Assembly (NCBI GenBank): GCA_963920665.1
Contig: OY987263.1
Coordinates: 35,390,547-35,454,546 of the forward strand
DNA length: 64,000 bases
Source of the DNA: Straminergon stramineum
Lineage: Eukaryota > Streptophyta > Bryopsida > Hypnales > Calliergonaceae
Direction: 5' to 3'
In this document: positions 11,891-23,858 of the stretch, in pieces
Layout: each line of letters starts with the position of its first letter
Numbering within the stretch: position 1 is the stretch's first letter
The notes under the pieces: model-generated
Told to the model about the DNA's origin: nothing
Databases searched by the model: none
What the model saw: the letters and a program-made list of their open reading frames with translations, nothing else
Program-made: the position numbers and the translations under genes

Positions 11891-12054
11891 AATTTTGAAA
11901 GATTAAATCGAAATCATTCAAGTACATTTTCTATTGCTATAGAAAGCTTACTTCTGGATTTCATTTTCATTCAATTGTTTTTGCAATACTTATGGCACAA
12001 AACAGTTTCATCATTGACAAAAAAGAATAGGACAAGTGTTTCTTGCAATTGCTC
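11209..12054. mobile_element. Element A2 (diverged)
   Basis: The left end is GGGTTATTGCAAGAAACATC and the right end GACAAGTGTTTCTTGCAATTGC, inverted as in A1. At ~846 bp it is longer than the other copies, and its left part overlaps the inverted duplication, so an insertion or composite structure is likely. The right end lies within 10 bp of the start of element B3. Confidence 0.5.
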
Positions 12055-12064
12055 TACTCCTTAT

Positions 12065-12967
12065 CCCCCCAAGGACTAAGTGTCTCCTTGGGGGACAAAT
12101 TTGAGTAGGTTCCTATTATCTCAATTTTTTGCGTGACTTTTTGAATTTTTTTTAAATATAGAAAATTAGATTACCTTTGGGCAATTGGAGGAATGTAGTT
12201 TTTGTTCCAATCAATGTGAGAGTAAAAGGTATGCCATCTAGAGCACAAAATGGAGTTTGTTGGGTAGTACAAAAAAGTCACAAACATCTAAATTTTGTTG
12301 TTTTCCTAGAAAATATTTTTATCTTGCATGGAAAGATTTGATTCATTCTATTTGGATTTTGGACTAGTGATGAGAAAGTTAAGGAATGTCTAGTTTTGGG
12401 AGGCAATAAGAGCATTTTCTCAAAAGAAACCCTATTTGGATTCAATTTTTAATTCAACTTTCACAGTTTTGCAAACAAAAATTTCCTATGGTTTAGTTTG
12501 CTTTCAAGAAAAAATTTCACTTGGTCACCTAGGGGATTAGTGTGTTTACCTTAGCTTCCATCTTAGAATTATTAACAATTCCATTTTACTCCTATCTCAT
12601 ACCTAATTCTACTTAACAATTTGTATGGAAATCCCAAAGTCTCCACTCAATTCTTTGAGGTAAAAAAATTTCAATTTAGAAACTATATTGCAAAAATTTG
12701 AAGTTAAGTAGATTCAAAGCCTTATAATCTAATTAGGTAAGGTATAAGAAAAAATAATTTCTTTACTTTAAATGCAAATATCTTGCTTTAAACATAAACA
12801 AATTTTTGGAATTTTTTTCCACACAATTTCATATTATTTTAGTAAAAAATCATGTGGTTCTAGATATGCAGAAATAAAATAAAATTTAAGAGTTTTGCTC
12901 TTAGTTAGCAATATAAATGGTAGTTTTCAATGATCTTTGAAGAAAATAAGCCTTAGTCCTCAAGAAG
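12065..12967. mobile_element. Non-autonomous element B3
   Basis: The left flank is TTAT (12061-12064) and the right flank TTAA (12968-12971). The left end CCCCCCAAGGACTAAGTG is followed by a subterminal hairpin (CCCCCAAGGA...TCCTTGGGGG). The right end reads, on the minus strand, CTTCTTGAGGACTAAGGC. The length is 903 bp. Internal block ACTTTAAATGCAAATATCTTGC matches the other B copies. No ORF. Confidence 0.6.
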
Positions 12968-13621
12968 TTAAAAGTGTTTTTAATCCCTAAGCGCTAAACC
13001 AACTAGTGGTTGGATGACAAATATTGTGAAAAGTGCACTTCATCCAATTTGAATTCAAATTTAAAAGTAAATATTTTCAGGCGTTGCTTGTTATTGAAGT
13101 CAAAGTACTTTAAAATTAATTTTTTCTAGACTTTGGAATGACATGAAACAAAATGTCACAAGGAGGTCAAGATAATTAGAATTTATTATTAAAATCCATG
13201 CAGAAATTTCAAGAGAATTAAGTCAGTACACTAGTAGAATGCAACTAGTCTAAATTAATTTGATCACAATTTGTACTAGCTATGGATCTTAACCCCTACA
13301 TGCCCAAGGCATATTTTGAGCTTCTTGGAGTTTTCTCACAACTAATCAAAAAGCTTAGATTTTGATTAGTCTTATCAATTTTATAAACATTGTAACTATA
13401 TGAAATCAAATTACTTGTATTATGGATCACATAGGGAAAGAAAACACATCAATATTGCTTATAGATTTAAGGATTCTAATTTTTGATCAACAAGGTGCTA
13501 AACTATGAAAGTGATCCATAATACACTTTGAAGTCTTTCAATCCACTTTTTACATATCAAATCTAAAATTGAGGAATAGAAAAGAAAAACATGAGACTAG
13601 AGGATGTAACATGCATAGAGA

Positions 13622-14348
13622 TGATTCATTTGCTAGAAACACTTGTCCTATTTTTTGTCCCCTTGGCCTTGGACAAATGGTTTTTTTGCTCATAACTTTT
13701 GCGTCATTTTTTTGTTTTGCATGAAATTTGAAATGAAGGTATATGTAGAAGTTTTAGAAGTTGAGTAATTTTTTCTATTTAAAAAAAACTATTGTACAAT
13801 TTTTAAACAACCTCCAATTAGATGTCTACCTTGGCTAGTTGGGAAGGTTTTAGCACTATTTTTGACCCCAAAATGTGAATTTGATGCTCAAAATTAGTAT
13901 GGAAGGACTTCTACTATAGTTACACAAGTCCAAAATGATGTTTTCTAAAAATAGAAAGTAATAAATTGTCCACCTTCCACAATTGCTCAAAGTGCACTAC
14001 CTTTGTCCCAAGTGTAGAGAACACAATTTTTTATTTCTAAAGATCAAAATGGTTGAGAAGGAGAATTTTTAAGTCAAAAAAAATTTAATTTTGAAATTTT
14101 GATATTGTTTTCTAAAAATCAAACATCACAGTGTCCATTTTTTGGTATTTTTCATTGTGCTTTTTTGTGCATAACTTTTAGAGATAAATTTTTCTATGTC
14201 TGAATTTTTTGAGACATGCTATTTTCAAAGCTTTACAAGATATATATATTTTTTATTTTATTTTTTAAAAATTATTCCAAAAGTCATAGTACTCATGAAA
14301 AAAGTTTTTTTGAGCCAAAAATGGCAAGTGTTTCTATGGCAACAACCC
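13622..14348. mobile_element. Non-autonomous element A3
   Basis: TTTGCTAGAAACACTTGTCC on the left is inverted relative to CAAGTGTTTCTATGGCAACAACCC on the right. At 727 bp it matches A1 and A5. The subterminal CATAACTTTTG block is present on the left, in inverted orientation relative to A1. AT-rich interior, no coding frame. Confidence 0.55.
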
Positions 14349-16600
14349 ATAACCATACTTGATATCCAAATTTTTTTAAGTGAATTTTCAATGTGATTTT
14401 CCCCTCAAGATCCAATGCATTTGAGGCTTATCTCCATGAACCAATAACACTAAAAATTCAAGATTTGCAATGGACAACCTTACATAAAACCACATTTTTG
14501 ATACTTAAAATAGACTTTAAAGGGTATTTTCTAAAAAAACTACCAAAAATAGTATTCTGAGAAGTTTTTCTATATAACTTCTAAGTTTTGTCAACACCAA
14601 AATATGATGCTTTGAACATTTAGGGGTAAAATCTTAGTCTATTTAGGCATACATCCTACTAATGGTAAGGTCTACCCAAATTTGTAGAAGATCAATTGAA
14701 AGTGAAAATTTTAAAATCCTTAGGAATGGAATTCCATATTGCAACTTGAAGAATGTTAATAGTTTATTCATAATTGACTGTAATGTACAATATGGTAGAA
14801 CCACCTATTACCAACCATGCCCCCATGGCCAATCTATAGGTACTGGGTAATTCAATAGAGACTATGACTAAATTCTAACCATCAGTTCTTGGTTTCCAAC
14901 CATCTTCTAACCATCATCGTCATGACACATGTACTTGATTTTCAGAGCTAAAGTAGTCTATGTTTTGAGTGAGTAGTCTATGTGTTGGGGATGGCTCTAG
15001 ATCAACTTTGGGCTTCCAAAACTCATAGTAAATTCAATTCAAGGGACCTAAAAAATTACCTAAATTTTTGCAATCCCTGGTGATTTCTATTAATCTACAA
15101 GGTAGAAAATTTACATTGCCTTTTACATTTCTAGATCATGCATAGAATGCTTGAGTGGTTGGTAATGGGTGGTTCTACCATAATTGGATTGCATTGGAGA
15201 TTTATGAAACAAGCACCAAATCTTGTCCCTTGTGAGAGAATAGTAAAATACTTGAACAAAATCACTCAACTAATTTTTTGTAGTATGTAACTTGCACCAA
15301 TGCACCCAATATTACCGTTTGGAAGCCTCCCTAAAACATTCTAGTCGATTTGAGAGTTGATCACAATTTAACTCCTATAGGAAAATTTCTTTGGCATTTT
15401 GACCTCAAAAATGCATAGAAGGGTCACTTTTGTGTCAAGATTTTTCCATGAAAAAAAATTTTAACTCTGAAATTTGTAACCAAAATATCTTAATATCAAC
15501 TTCATGTAGAACTCATAAAAAATCCAAACTCAAATTCTTCACCATTTGTGACATTTGCTAGCTCAAAAGAAAAAGTTTTTTTTAAAGTTGTATGTCTATG
15601 GATATTCAAAATTCAAAATTCAATGAGAATTTGAAAATGCAGAATTTAGTTTGCATCTTTTAGTATGATATAATTACTAGGTTTGAAAACCAACATAACA
15701 AAAATTAGAACTTGAATCAACTTTGTCAAAAACTTATAGACCTTGCATTACTATGGTCCTTTCAAAAACATTTAAACATCCGAAAACATGAATAAATTCA
15801 TCAAAAATTCAAAAATGCCTTTTTCATCAATCCAATGGTGGATTGTTGTATTATATCAATAAAAAATAAGAGGGAAGAAATAATTGAAAAAAATTTGTAA
15901 AATGCAATTTTCATGGCCTAAAACATGATTTTTCATGCCATTGCCTTCAAGGAAGAAGATACTCGTGTGTCCAAAAAAATTGTCAATTGTCAATTCCTCA
16001 CAAGTGCTTCAATAATTTTAGAAATTGAATTTTTGAAGCCAAATCACTAAAAGAATGCATAGACAATGCATCCAAACTTGCATATACATGCAAATTATAT
16101 TTTCAGATTCATATGAAAAACTTGCATTCAAAAATATAAATTGTACACACAACCAAGTTAAAAGTCAAACCTCTTAAAGCACAATGTGTTAGCAAGGAAA
16201 TTTTTGGGGATTAATGACCAACTAGCTTTATAAAAAAATTGACAATAACCTATGATAATAAACAATAGGTTGTACTTAAGGTAAACCAATCTATAGTAGG
16301 CCAAAGACCCATTGCAAACACTTAGGGAATGATCTATTAAAGTCTTGCATCAACCTCATCCATTAAAGTCTTGCATAACAATTTTTTTCAATAAATGAGA
16401 TTTGGGCTACATTAGATTGACTTAGTAGCCATAATCAATGCCTTAAATGATGGTAAGGGAGTGATTAGTGACTCAATAGGAACTTCCACTTGTGATTACA
16501 TTACAAGAAGTGACTTTATAGGCCTTCACAGGAATTGGCTTTTTTAGGCCTTCATGTTGCAACCATGTTAGGAAATATTGTGATGACTTTAGGTGAGCAC
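14349..16600. other. AT-rich stretch with one spaced inverted repeat
   Basis: No gene seen. A 26-bp sequence at 14792-14817 (ATGGTAGAACCACCTATTAC...) is found inverted at 15156-15181 with one mismatch. This would mark a 390-bp foldback element. The remainder is unassigned. Confidence 0.45.
14792..15181. repeat. Foldback repeat with 26-bp arms
   Basis: Arms 14792-14817 and 15156-15181 are inverted copies with a single mismatch, separated by 338 bp of unrelated sequence. The outer flanks (CAAT and ATTGG) extend the similarity weakly. It may be a MITE with a short terminal repeat. Confidence 0.6.
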
Positions 16601-16974
16601 AATGACCATTATGGATACACTTTTTAGTTGGTTTTTGGGTAGTCTAGAGACTCTTTGGGGCCAATTAGACAACACAACTTAAAAATCCATAGCCAATTCA
16701 CCCTTTGTCAAAAAATAAAATTTCAATTACTTTCCCCATTTCTTCCCATTTCTCCCCATTTGTCTTTACGTGAATTTAAAAAAAATTCATCAATGCCACC
16801 TAGGCAAACAAGTCATGACTCATTTACCTTACGTACTAGGAGTACATGACAAGGAGAGTTGTGACTCAGGGCCTCCAACCATGTGAGTTGGGCCAGTAGA
16901 AAAAGCACTAGAAGACAAGAAGTGAACACCAATTGTCTTGTTGACCTCAATGAGCGGAGAAGTCAGATTTCAAG

Positions 16975-16994
16975 GTTCACTGATATCAGTGAAC
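16975..16994. repeat. Perfect 20-bp palindrome
   Basis: GTTCACTGATATCAGTGAAC is an exact dyad. It sits in a GC-richer patch (16850-17060) with no established gene, so it may be an isolated hairpin or protein-binding site. Confidence 0.7.
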
Positions 16995-17201
16995 AAGTCC
17001 ATTGGTGGAGATTGGTCAACTGGAAGGGAATCATTACATCTCAAATTTCACTTGATCTCTCCTCACCCACCAATCCACATAGCACTACAATTTCTTTTTT
17101 GACACTATAGCTTCCCTAGGAAATTTTGCCTGCCCAACTCACATGGCAGAAGGCCCTCAAGAGCCTTTAGTTCGCTTTTGAATTTGCAATTCCAAGGTAT
17201 C

Positions 17202-17345
17202 TTACGCAGCATCAATTGCACCCCACTGAGCATCGGATGCAGCTCCTTGGAGGCTTACTGAACCTTTCTCTCCACTCTCGGCAGCAGCAGCAGCAGATCT
17301 TCGAAGAAGATCAAGAAGTCTTTTGAGAGCAATGCAGAAAAAAAA
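17202..17345 (-). pseudogene. Possible orphan exon, product not recognised
   Basis: On the minus strand an open frame of about 45 codons ends exactly at a good donor (GCTGC followed by GTAAGAT) and is preceded by a TCAG acceptor-like site near 17367. The predicted peptide has a basic-leucine part (ALKRLLDLLRRS), an alanine run from GCT/GCC repeats, then SGEKGSVSLQGAASDAQWGA. The local GC content is much higher than the surroundings. I do not recognise the protein, and no neighbouring exon was found. It may be a captured or leftover gene fragment, or chance. Confidence 0.3.
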
Positions 17346-17449
17346 CACCTGACTTGTGGCGTAGAAGGAAAGGAAAGGAAAGGTACTCAACTGGTTTGGC
17401 TTCAATTCATAGGCCGGCATCTTTGAATTCTTTTGTGCCGTGCTTTCAA

Positions 17450-18960
17450 CGATTTTTGGAGCATCTATTGTAAGTTGCGAACATGAGCAGCCCTATATTA
17501 TAGTACTAGTAGAAAGGAGGTCTTGGAGTATATGATATAGGGGGAGTGCTGGCATGTGATCATGAAAATTATGAGGTCATGAATCTAGGAGTTTGTATTA
17601 TAAATGCCTTTTGTGGTTACAAGTGTCTATGGTTTAGGTACTTGTGTTGTATGCTCTTTCCATATTATAGTATACCTATGTTTAGGTACATATGTTATAA
17701 ACACCTTCAAATGATTGTAAGTACATATGTACAACCAAATGCAAGGCTTTTAAGCTCATGTCTTTGCACTTTGATCATGCTAGCATTGTGGATTGCTATA
17801 GTGTCAAAGTTTTGTGCCAAACACTTGTATAGTGCCCATATAATGGACCTTTGGTACCAAGACCGGACATTGTTGCTTGATGGTCAAGAACCTCTTTTTC
17901 TACTAATGCTAAGTGTATGGATTTATCGTATGAGTGAGGGTGCAAAATCCATGTCAAATACAAAAATTACTAGTGTCACTTAAGAATTTCATTTTTTGTG
18001 GAAAATAATACACTATAATATTTTAAATAATGCAATTTTTATAAATTTAAGTCATGTACTAATAGGAGAATTGAACCAATGAATGTAGACATGTGGAGTG
18101 TGGACATGGGTTGTTGCAAGCTTGGACATTGTTTACCAAAAGTAACTACATCTAAAATGATCCAAAAAAGCATGTGATCAAATAAATGTATAAATTGTCC
18201 CTATTGTTAGGGATGAATTTTTGGTTTTGTGACATACTTAGATAGACTTGGGATCCTTGATTCAAAATATGAAATCAAAATTGATCCTCCTCCCCCCAAA
18301 ATGAAAATTCTAGCTTTTCTCCTTATTGTAAATTCCACAAGACTGGATCAATGTAATCTAGCTCAGGCTGATTGATGCAAATGTTTAACATGACAAGTCC
18401 CTCTCTCTTTGCAATTTCATCCTTTACCACTTTTGTCTAAAACCAAGAAAATGAGTGTATCGAAATTGAATTTGTAATAAGGGTGTTGTAATTGATGTAA
18501 ACCTAAAGATTATTGTCAAGAAGACCTTATCTCTAGTAGGTAATTAAATTGAAATGCACTAATCTAAATTGTGGTTTACAACAATATTGCAATTTGTCTT
18601 AGAGCATCCTAAGTCTAGCTTGGCAATTTCCTTGGCAATTTGTTCGGCAATGGTATGTGGGTTGTCAATCATGGAAACCTAGCCCCAATGAATCCGTTAA
18701 CACACACTCTACCTTACCTTCAAGGGCTTGGCAATCAAACACCCTTGCATATCAAATTCAATATATTTGTTGTGTTCACGAGGAAATTATGGGTAGTTGC
18801 AAGAAAAACCTATTCAATTTTATGCCACAAGTTCAATGCGGAAGTTATTTTGTACTATTAGTATTACAAAAATAATCTCATGAATAGGAAATTCAAAAGT
18901 AATCTTCCAAGAGCAATAGAAAATATACTTGAATTATTTCAATTTTTTCAAAATTATTTC
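17450..18960. other. AT-rich stretch; a 145-codon ORF not accepted as a gene
   Basis: The plus-strand ORF 17546-17983 is rich in Cys, Tyr, Ile and Leu, has no recognisable domain, and overlaps repeated GTTTAGGTAC(A/T)T(A/G)TGTT units. No other feature was recognised. Confidence 0.4.
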
Positions 18961-18969
18961 AAAAGATGA

Positions 18970-20600
18970 GATTGAATTTCAAATATATGTAACACATAGG
19001 ATTTTTTTTTATAGTTTTTAGTACTATTGAGTACCTTTTTTGAAGAGTTACATTGTCAAATTGGATAGGCTAGCTCTTCTAATACAAATACACCTTTTTA
19101 GAAGAGGGATTCCTAAAAACATATTCCAAGTGTGTTTTTTGCATTGGCTTGAAGTGTATTATATTCAAGTTGAATTTATGTTGAATTGAAAATGGTTTTT
19201 AGTTTTGGCTTTGATCTTCCTTCTTTGCTCTTAGTTGGCAACAATGTCCAATTTTTTTTAAATAAAATTTTCAAGTTCATTTTCTAATTGAAAAAATAGA
19301 AATGTAGAAGTCTCATTTTCTAGTGTAAATTGTAGTATGTGGCTCAAAATAGTATTTCAGAGTTGATAGAAAGACTCTATAGTATTGATGAAGGCTCATA
19401 GTGCCTCCAATTTGCCATTGTAGATTGTTTTTATGATGAATTAGGTATTGCCATCCATCCTTGCCATCCAATGATGAACATGATGTGTTGTCAAAATAGT
19501 ATATTTGAAATCCAATCACCCATCCAAATTTCATGTTCCATACCTTTAATCCCTAAGTGCCTAAGCCTTTCCAAGTGTGTTTTGAATATGAAAAAAGAGC
19601 ATTGGCTTGTAGGTATCCTCAATGAAGCAAATTGTGTTTTTTTCCAAATCTAATTGTATATATGTTAATAGAGCTTGTTTATTAGTGCACACCAATTTTG
19701 AGTGCGAAATTTCCTAGGAGTTGTGATATTATACCTAGGAAAATGTACATTTTCTAATTTTAGTATGTTGTCTTTGTCCACAATGTTTCAAAAATTTGCA
19801 TATAAATGTTTTTTGGAATTGGAGGTAACATGAACAACTTCAAAGAGTGTTAGCACACTAAAATGCACTTCCAAAAAACTTAATTTCACATGAAAAAACA
19901 TCAAACTCATTACACAATCCACCTTGCAATTGTTGAAATGAAATTTTTGTTTTTAAGTAGAAATTGCAAATAGCTTCAAATAAACACTTGCATGTTGAAA
20001 TTTTCAATGGTGAAAATCATGAAAAGACTTTAAACTTTTCATTAGGACCATTCTTAAAGCAAATGGATAAGTACAATTTCTTAGACCTCAAATCAAATGA
20101 AATTGCCAAGCTTTGTATAAAGCCGGGAAATGAAGTAAAATTAGCAAGCTTTATACTCCACTTTTAGTACACATATGCCTTTGAAGACCTCTCAATATTT
20201 GAATATGTACTTTCTCAATGAAAAATGAAAGTTTTCCATAGTTAACTCTCAAAATTGACTGAATTTTTTTTAAAACCAATAAGAGGAATTTACCTCCCCG
20301 CACAAAAATGGCCCTGAAATTTCAAATGGACCATATATGGTTGTGTAGCCAGTTAGGGGTTAATAGTATTGAAAGTGACTTGTAGTATGAAATGTACTAA
20401 AAGTTTGAAATAAAAAAAAATGCATCACACAGTTCAAGTGTTTCTCATATTAACCTTAATGCATGCAACCATTTAACGACATCATGACAACAACTGGTCC
20501 TATTGGGCTCAAAAGGGCAAGGAAGAACTTCTCAAAGAAGGAATTACTTCAATCTTTCTTGGTGCTTCCATATTGCACATTGACAAAGCAACTCCAACAA
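18970..20600. repeat. Inverted duplication, right arm (interrupted by element B4)
   Basis: This is the reverse complement of 11040-11890. Homology runs 18970-19545, breaks for 810 bp, and resumes at 20360-20600. The uninterrupted left arm gives the pre-insertion sequence at the junction (ATTCCATA...CAATAGTATTGAAG). The ORF 19313-19534 is inside this repeat. Confidence 0.6.
19550..20359. mobile_element. Non-autonomous element B4 inserted in the inverted duplication
   Basis: TTAA at 19546-19549 and 20360-20363 flank ends TCCCTAAGTGCC and GCCAGTTAGGGG, which are inverted. Homology between the two duplication arms stops and restarts exactly at these TTAA sites. This supports a discrete 810-bp insertion. 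No coding capacity: the ORF 19964-20167 is unrecognised. Confidence 0.65.
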
Positions 20601-23300
20601 GCCTCTATTAATTGATATAGGATTTGATGTACCATCTGTTGGTTGAGGATCAACACACTAGAAAGGTCATATTTGTTATATTGAGACTTTTTGCAAATTT
20701 TGAGACAAAATGCTAGTTAATGGAAAATTTATTTAAAAAAATAGTAATTGAAACCAAAAATAAATAATGCTCAAATAGTGATCATATATAATGAAATTCT
20801 AAAAGTTGATATTGTTACCTATTTATAAGAAAATACTAATAAAGAGATAAAGCAGTTTATGTTCGAGTTGAGGATAAAAATGAGACTGCGAAAAGTCTCA
20901 ATATAATGAATATGGCCTTTAGATTGCTTTCTTCAACTTCAAGGACTTGTCAAGAAGCCCAAGCTATATTGGTACAATCCCAATTACAAGGCCTTCCATT
21001 GAAGATTTTCTTATGAAATTATGAATGAATGAAGTGCTCGATGAAGTGCTATGCAAATGTGAGTATAATTTATTAGAATACATGAAGACTTATTGTTTTT
21101 ATTTTGGATACATAAGAGGATCTCCACCAAGGCACAAAATATTACTCTAACAACAGGTTTGCCATGCCTAGGTGAGTTCTTCCATCTTATGAGTCAAAGA
21201 CTTGGATGTATTTCAATATAGGGCACAACAAAATTTCATTGCCACACTTCAAATTGTAGGGCCCTTCACATTTGACATGTGCTACATCCGCCCTGCATCT
21301 GACATTGTGTATAATGAAGAGCATTGTTTATAATGGAAAAATTCATCGAAGATTGTGTCAAGAGTTCCCAATTTGGTTCAAGAGTGCAAGTAAGGGAGTG
21401 TGCTCATGAAGCAACTCTTTAAGGGCTGGTCGGCCTTTTCAATGATTCTGAGGTGCACAAAATTATTTTTAATTAATTTAAAAGAAAAATTGATGTGGAA
21501 TCTAATCCAAGTGGTTTCATATTTTTCGGAGCATTTTTGAATTACTTATGAATTTCTAAAGAATTGTGTCATGGATACCTATTCTTGATTGTAGGACTTA
21601 TAAAACCCACACATGTGTAGTCTGAAAAAAGATATGGCTTCACCAAAAACAAGGAGTGTGTCATGTAGAAAGTAATAGACAAGGGTCTTGAATACGACCT
21701 TTAATACTAAACTTAACTACTAAAGGACTAATAAGGCCTATTTTTTGACAAAATCACTCAAAATTGCCATTTCTGCTACGCTCATCCGAGAAATAAAAAC
21801 ATTTAAAAAATCTAATCTCAGGATTTTGTATTTTATTTGTATGAGATCATGTAGTAAAAATTTCATGAAGTTTGATTGTACAAATTTTATTTTTTTTGAA
21901 GCAAATAGAATTTTAGATTGTACAGATTGGAAGATATTAATATTCAAAGTTTTGGGGGAAAGTTTTTTTGAATACAAGTAAGAATTTCAGAAATGGACCC
22001 ACCTTGGCTCTTATTCCATCCACTACCAAAGCATAAATGAACATTTGACAAATGTTAAATTGCTCTCACATCATTAACAAAACATCAAATGTCTAACACA
22101 TATCCATTTCACAACCTCTTAATGTCCATTTCAGACCTTGGCTAGGGACAGTTTTAAGAAGAGGGTCGGAATTAGAGTACACTCCTATAGAGAAAAATGA
22201 ATCTAGGATGTAAAACAAGACACTTTATCTCCTAATTTCCATCTTGAAACTCAGGATTCTAATAATTTGTCATTTGTTGTTAATATTTTTGTTGAAATTT
22301 TCATACTTTATAATTAAGTATATTTTCATATTGTTTTATTATATATATTAATCAAACTAGAAATATCCCATATAGTCTTCAACAAATAAAGCATCAACCA
22401 ATTGATTGTTGGAGACCAATACTAAAGATATAATCGCACTAATTGCAACAATAGTGTGGCTTATAATTTATAACCTTGTATATGTAAGAGGAGTTTTAAA
22501 TAAAATCGATATGAAGATAAATATTTCTATGGTTGAGATTTTATTTATGCAAAGGGAGGAGGGGGAGAATGGTATTTCAAAGATAAGGAACAAAATCCCC
22601 TACTAACAATCCTTATGAGGTTTAAATACCCAAGTTACTACGCTCTTTCCATATCTAATTTTTTTGAAGATTATAATCCAATGGTTGCAATATATAACTT
22701 TTAAGAGTTTAAATTTGAACCCACCTCCATGCCATTAGGTACATTGGATTAGAGTGAATGCTTAGGCCCTTGGTACAAACAACACTTTCCTTAGTTGGTT
22801 TTGAAATCTTCACCTTTTGTTTAACATATGTCCTAATTTAGTAAATAATATTGTCTTTGTATTGAAAGCACTACATTTTGGTTTCAATACTTTGAAGTTA
22901 AACAAAATCTTACTAAGTCATCATTTTCACTATTATTTTTTTGGATGACCAATTTTTCAATTCTATTTTTAACACTTGGTCTGTTTTTTGAAGAATTATC
23001 TATAGTTTTCCTATACAAGTTTAATTGTGCAAAAGTGCCATTGCATAACTTGATTTTTAATTCTTAAGTGTTGTCAAAGAAGTATCTCAAATACAATTAA
23101 TCTTGGATTCAAAAATTTTATATTGAATATTCATTCGAAATATGATTCGGGAAGATTTTAAAAGGGTTGAATTTGTTTATTGTCATATGTACTAATTCCC
23201 TCTACCTCACATTGCTTACATGATGATAATTCTAAATTTGACATCTAAATAGAAGATTGAAAGACCTCAAATAATTTTAAAAATAGAATTTAATACCCAA
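20601..23300. other. AT-rich stretch, possible degraded B copy at 21717-22154
   Basis: TTAA followed by CTACTAAAGGACTAATAAGGCC at 21713 resembles the right-hand end of family B. A possible partner end (GGCTAGGGACAG then TTTTAA) lies near 22154. The overlapping ORFs 21738-21977 and 21745-21981 lie on opposite strands and are chance frames. Nothing else was recognised. Confidence 0.35.
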
Positions 23301-23319
23301 AAGGACCAAACAACAAATA

Positions 23320-23445
23320 TTTGTTAAAATGGTAGTAGTCTACAAATTTGGTACTTTTAGTTTTAGATTGTGCGGTTTAAAATCTATACGAGTCTTAGAA
23401 AATAAATAGAAAAATGGTATATGAATACTGCCATTTTGATGAAAT
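23320..23445. mobile_element. MITE family C, copy 2
   Basis: TTTGTTAAAATGG near 23320 and CCATTTTGATGAAAT at 23431-23445 are inverted. Internal GTGCGGTTTAAAATCTATACG matches copy 1. About 125 bp. Confidence 0.6.
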
Positions 23446-23858
23446 ATATGAAGCCTTCAAATTTTAGATTATTGACAGATTTAGATAGCAATAACTTCTC
23501 TATATGCAATAGAAAATGGATGAATATTTTTTGTGAGATACTCATGAAAGTTACCTATTTCTTGGCACAAATTTTGCAAGCATGGGCCGTGTAGTCACAT
23601 TATGAGCAATTAATCTGTATGGGGAATAAAAACTCTTGGTCTCTTGAAACTATATTCCATTGTAAGCCTCCTATGCTATATTGTCCACTTCAAAAGGAAA
23701 ACAATTTTTTTTCTTCTAAAAACCTCCTTCAATATGGCAATCATCTAATTTTATACAAATTTTTTGATTGAATTTGTACAACAATTTCTTTGTAAATTGT
23801 TAAAAGATGATATGCCCAAAATAGTAAAACTTGTCTAATTATTTCTTCAAATGTAAAA

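Noticed and set aside
17546..17983. 145-codon ORF as a possible gene
   Set aside because: Cys/Tyr/Ile-rich translation of AT-rich, locally repeated DNA. No domain, no splice context and no codon bias like the real genes nearby.
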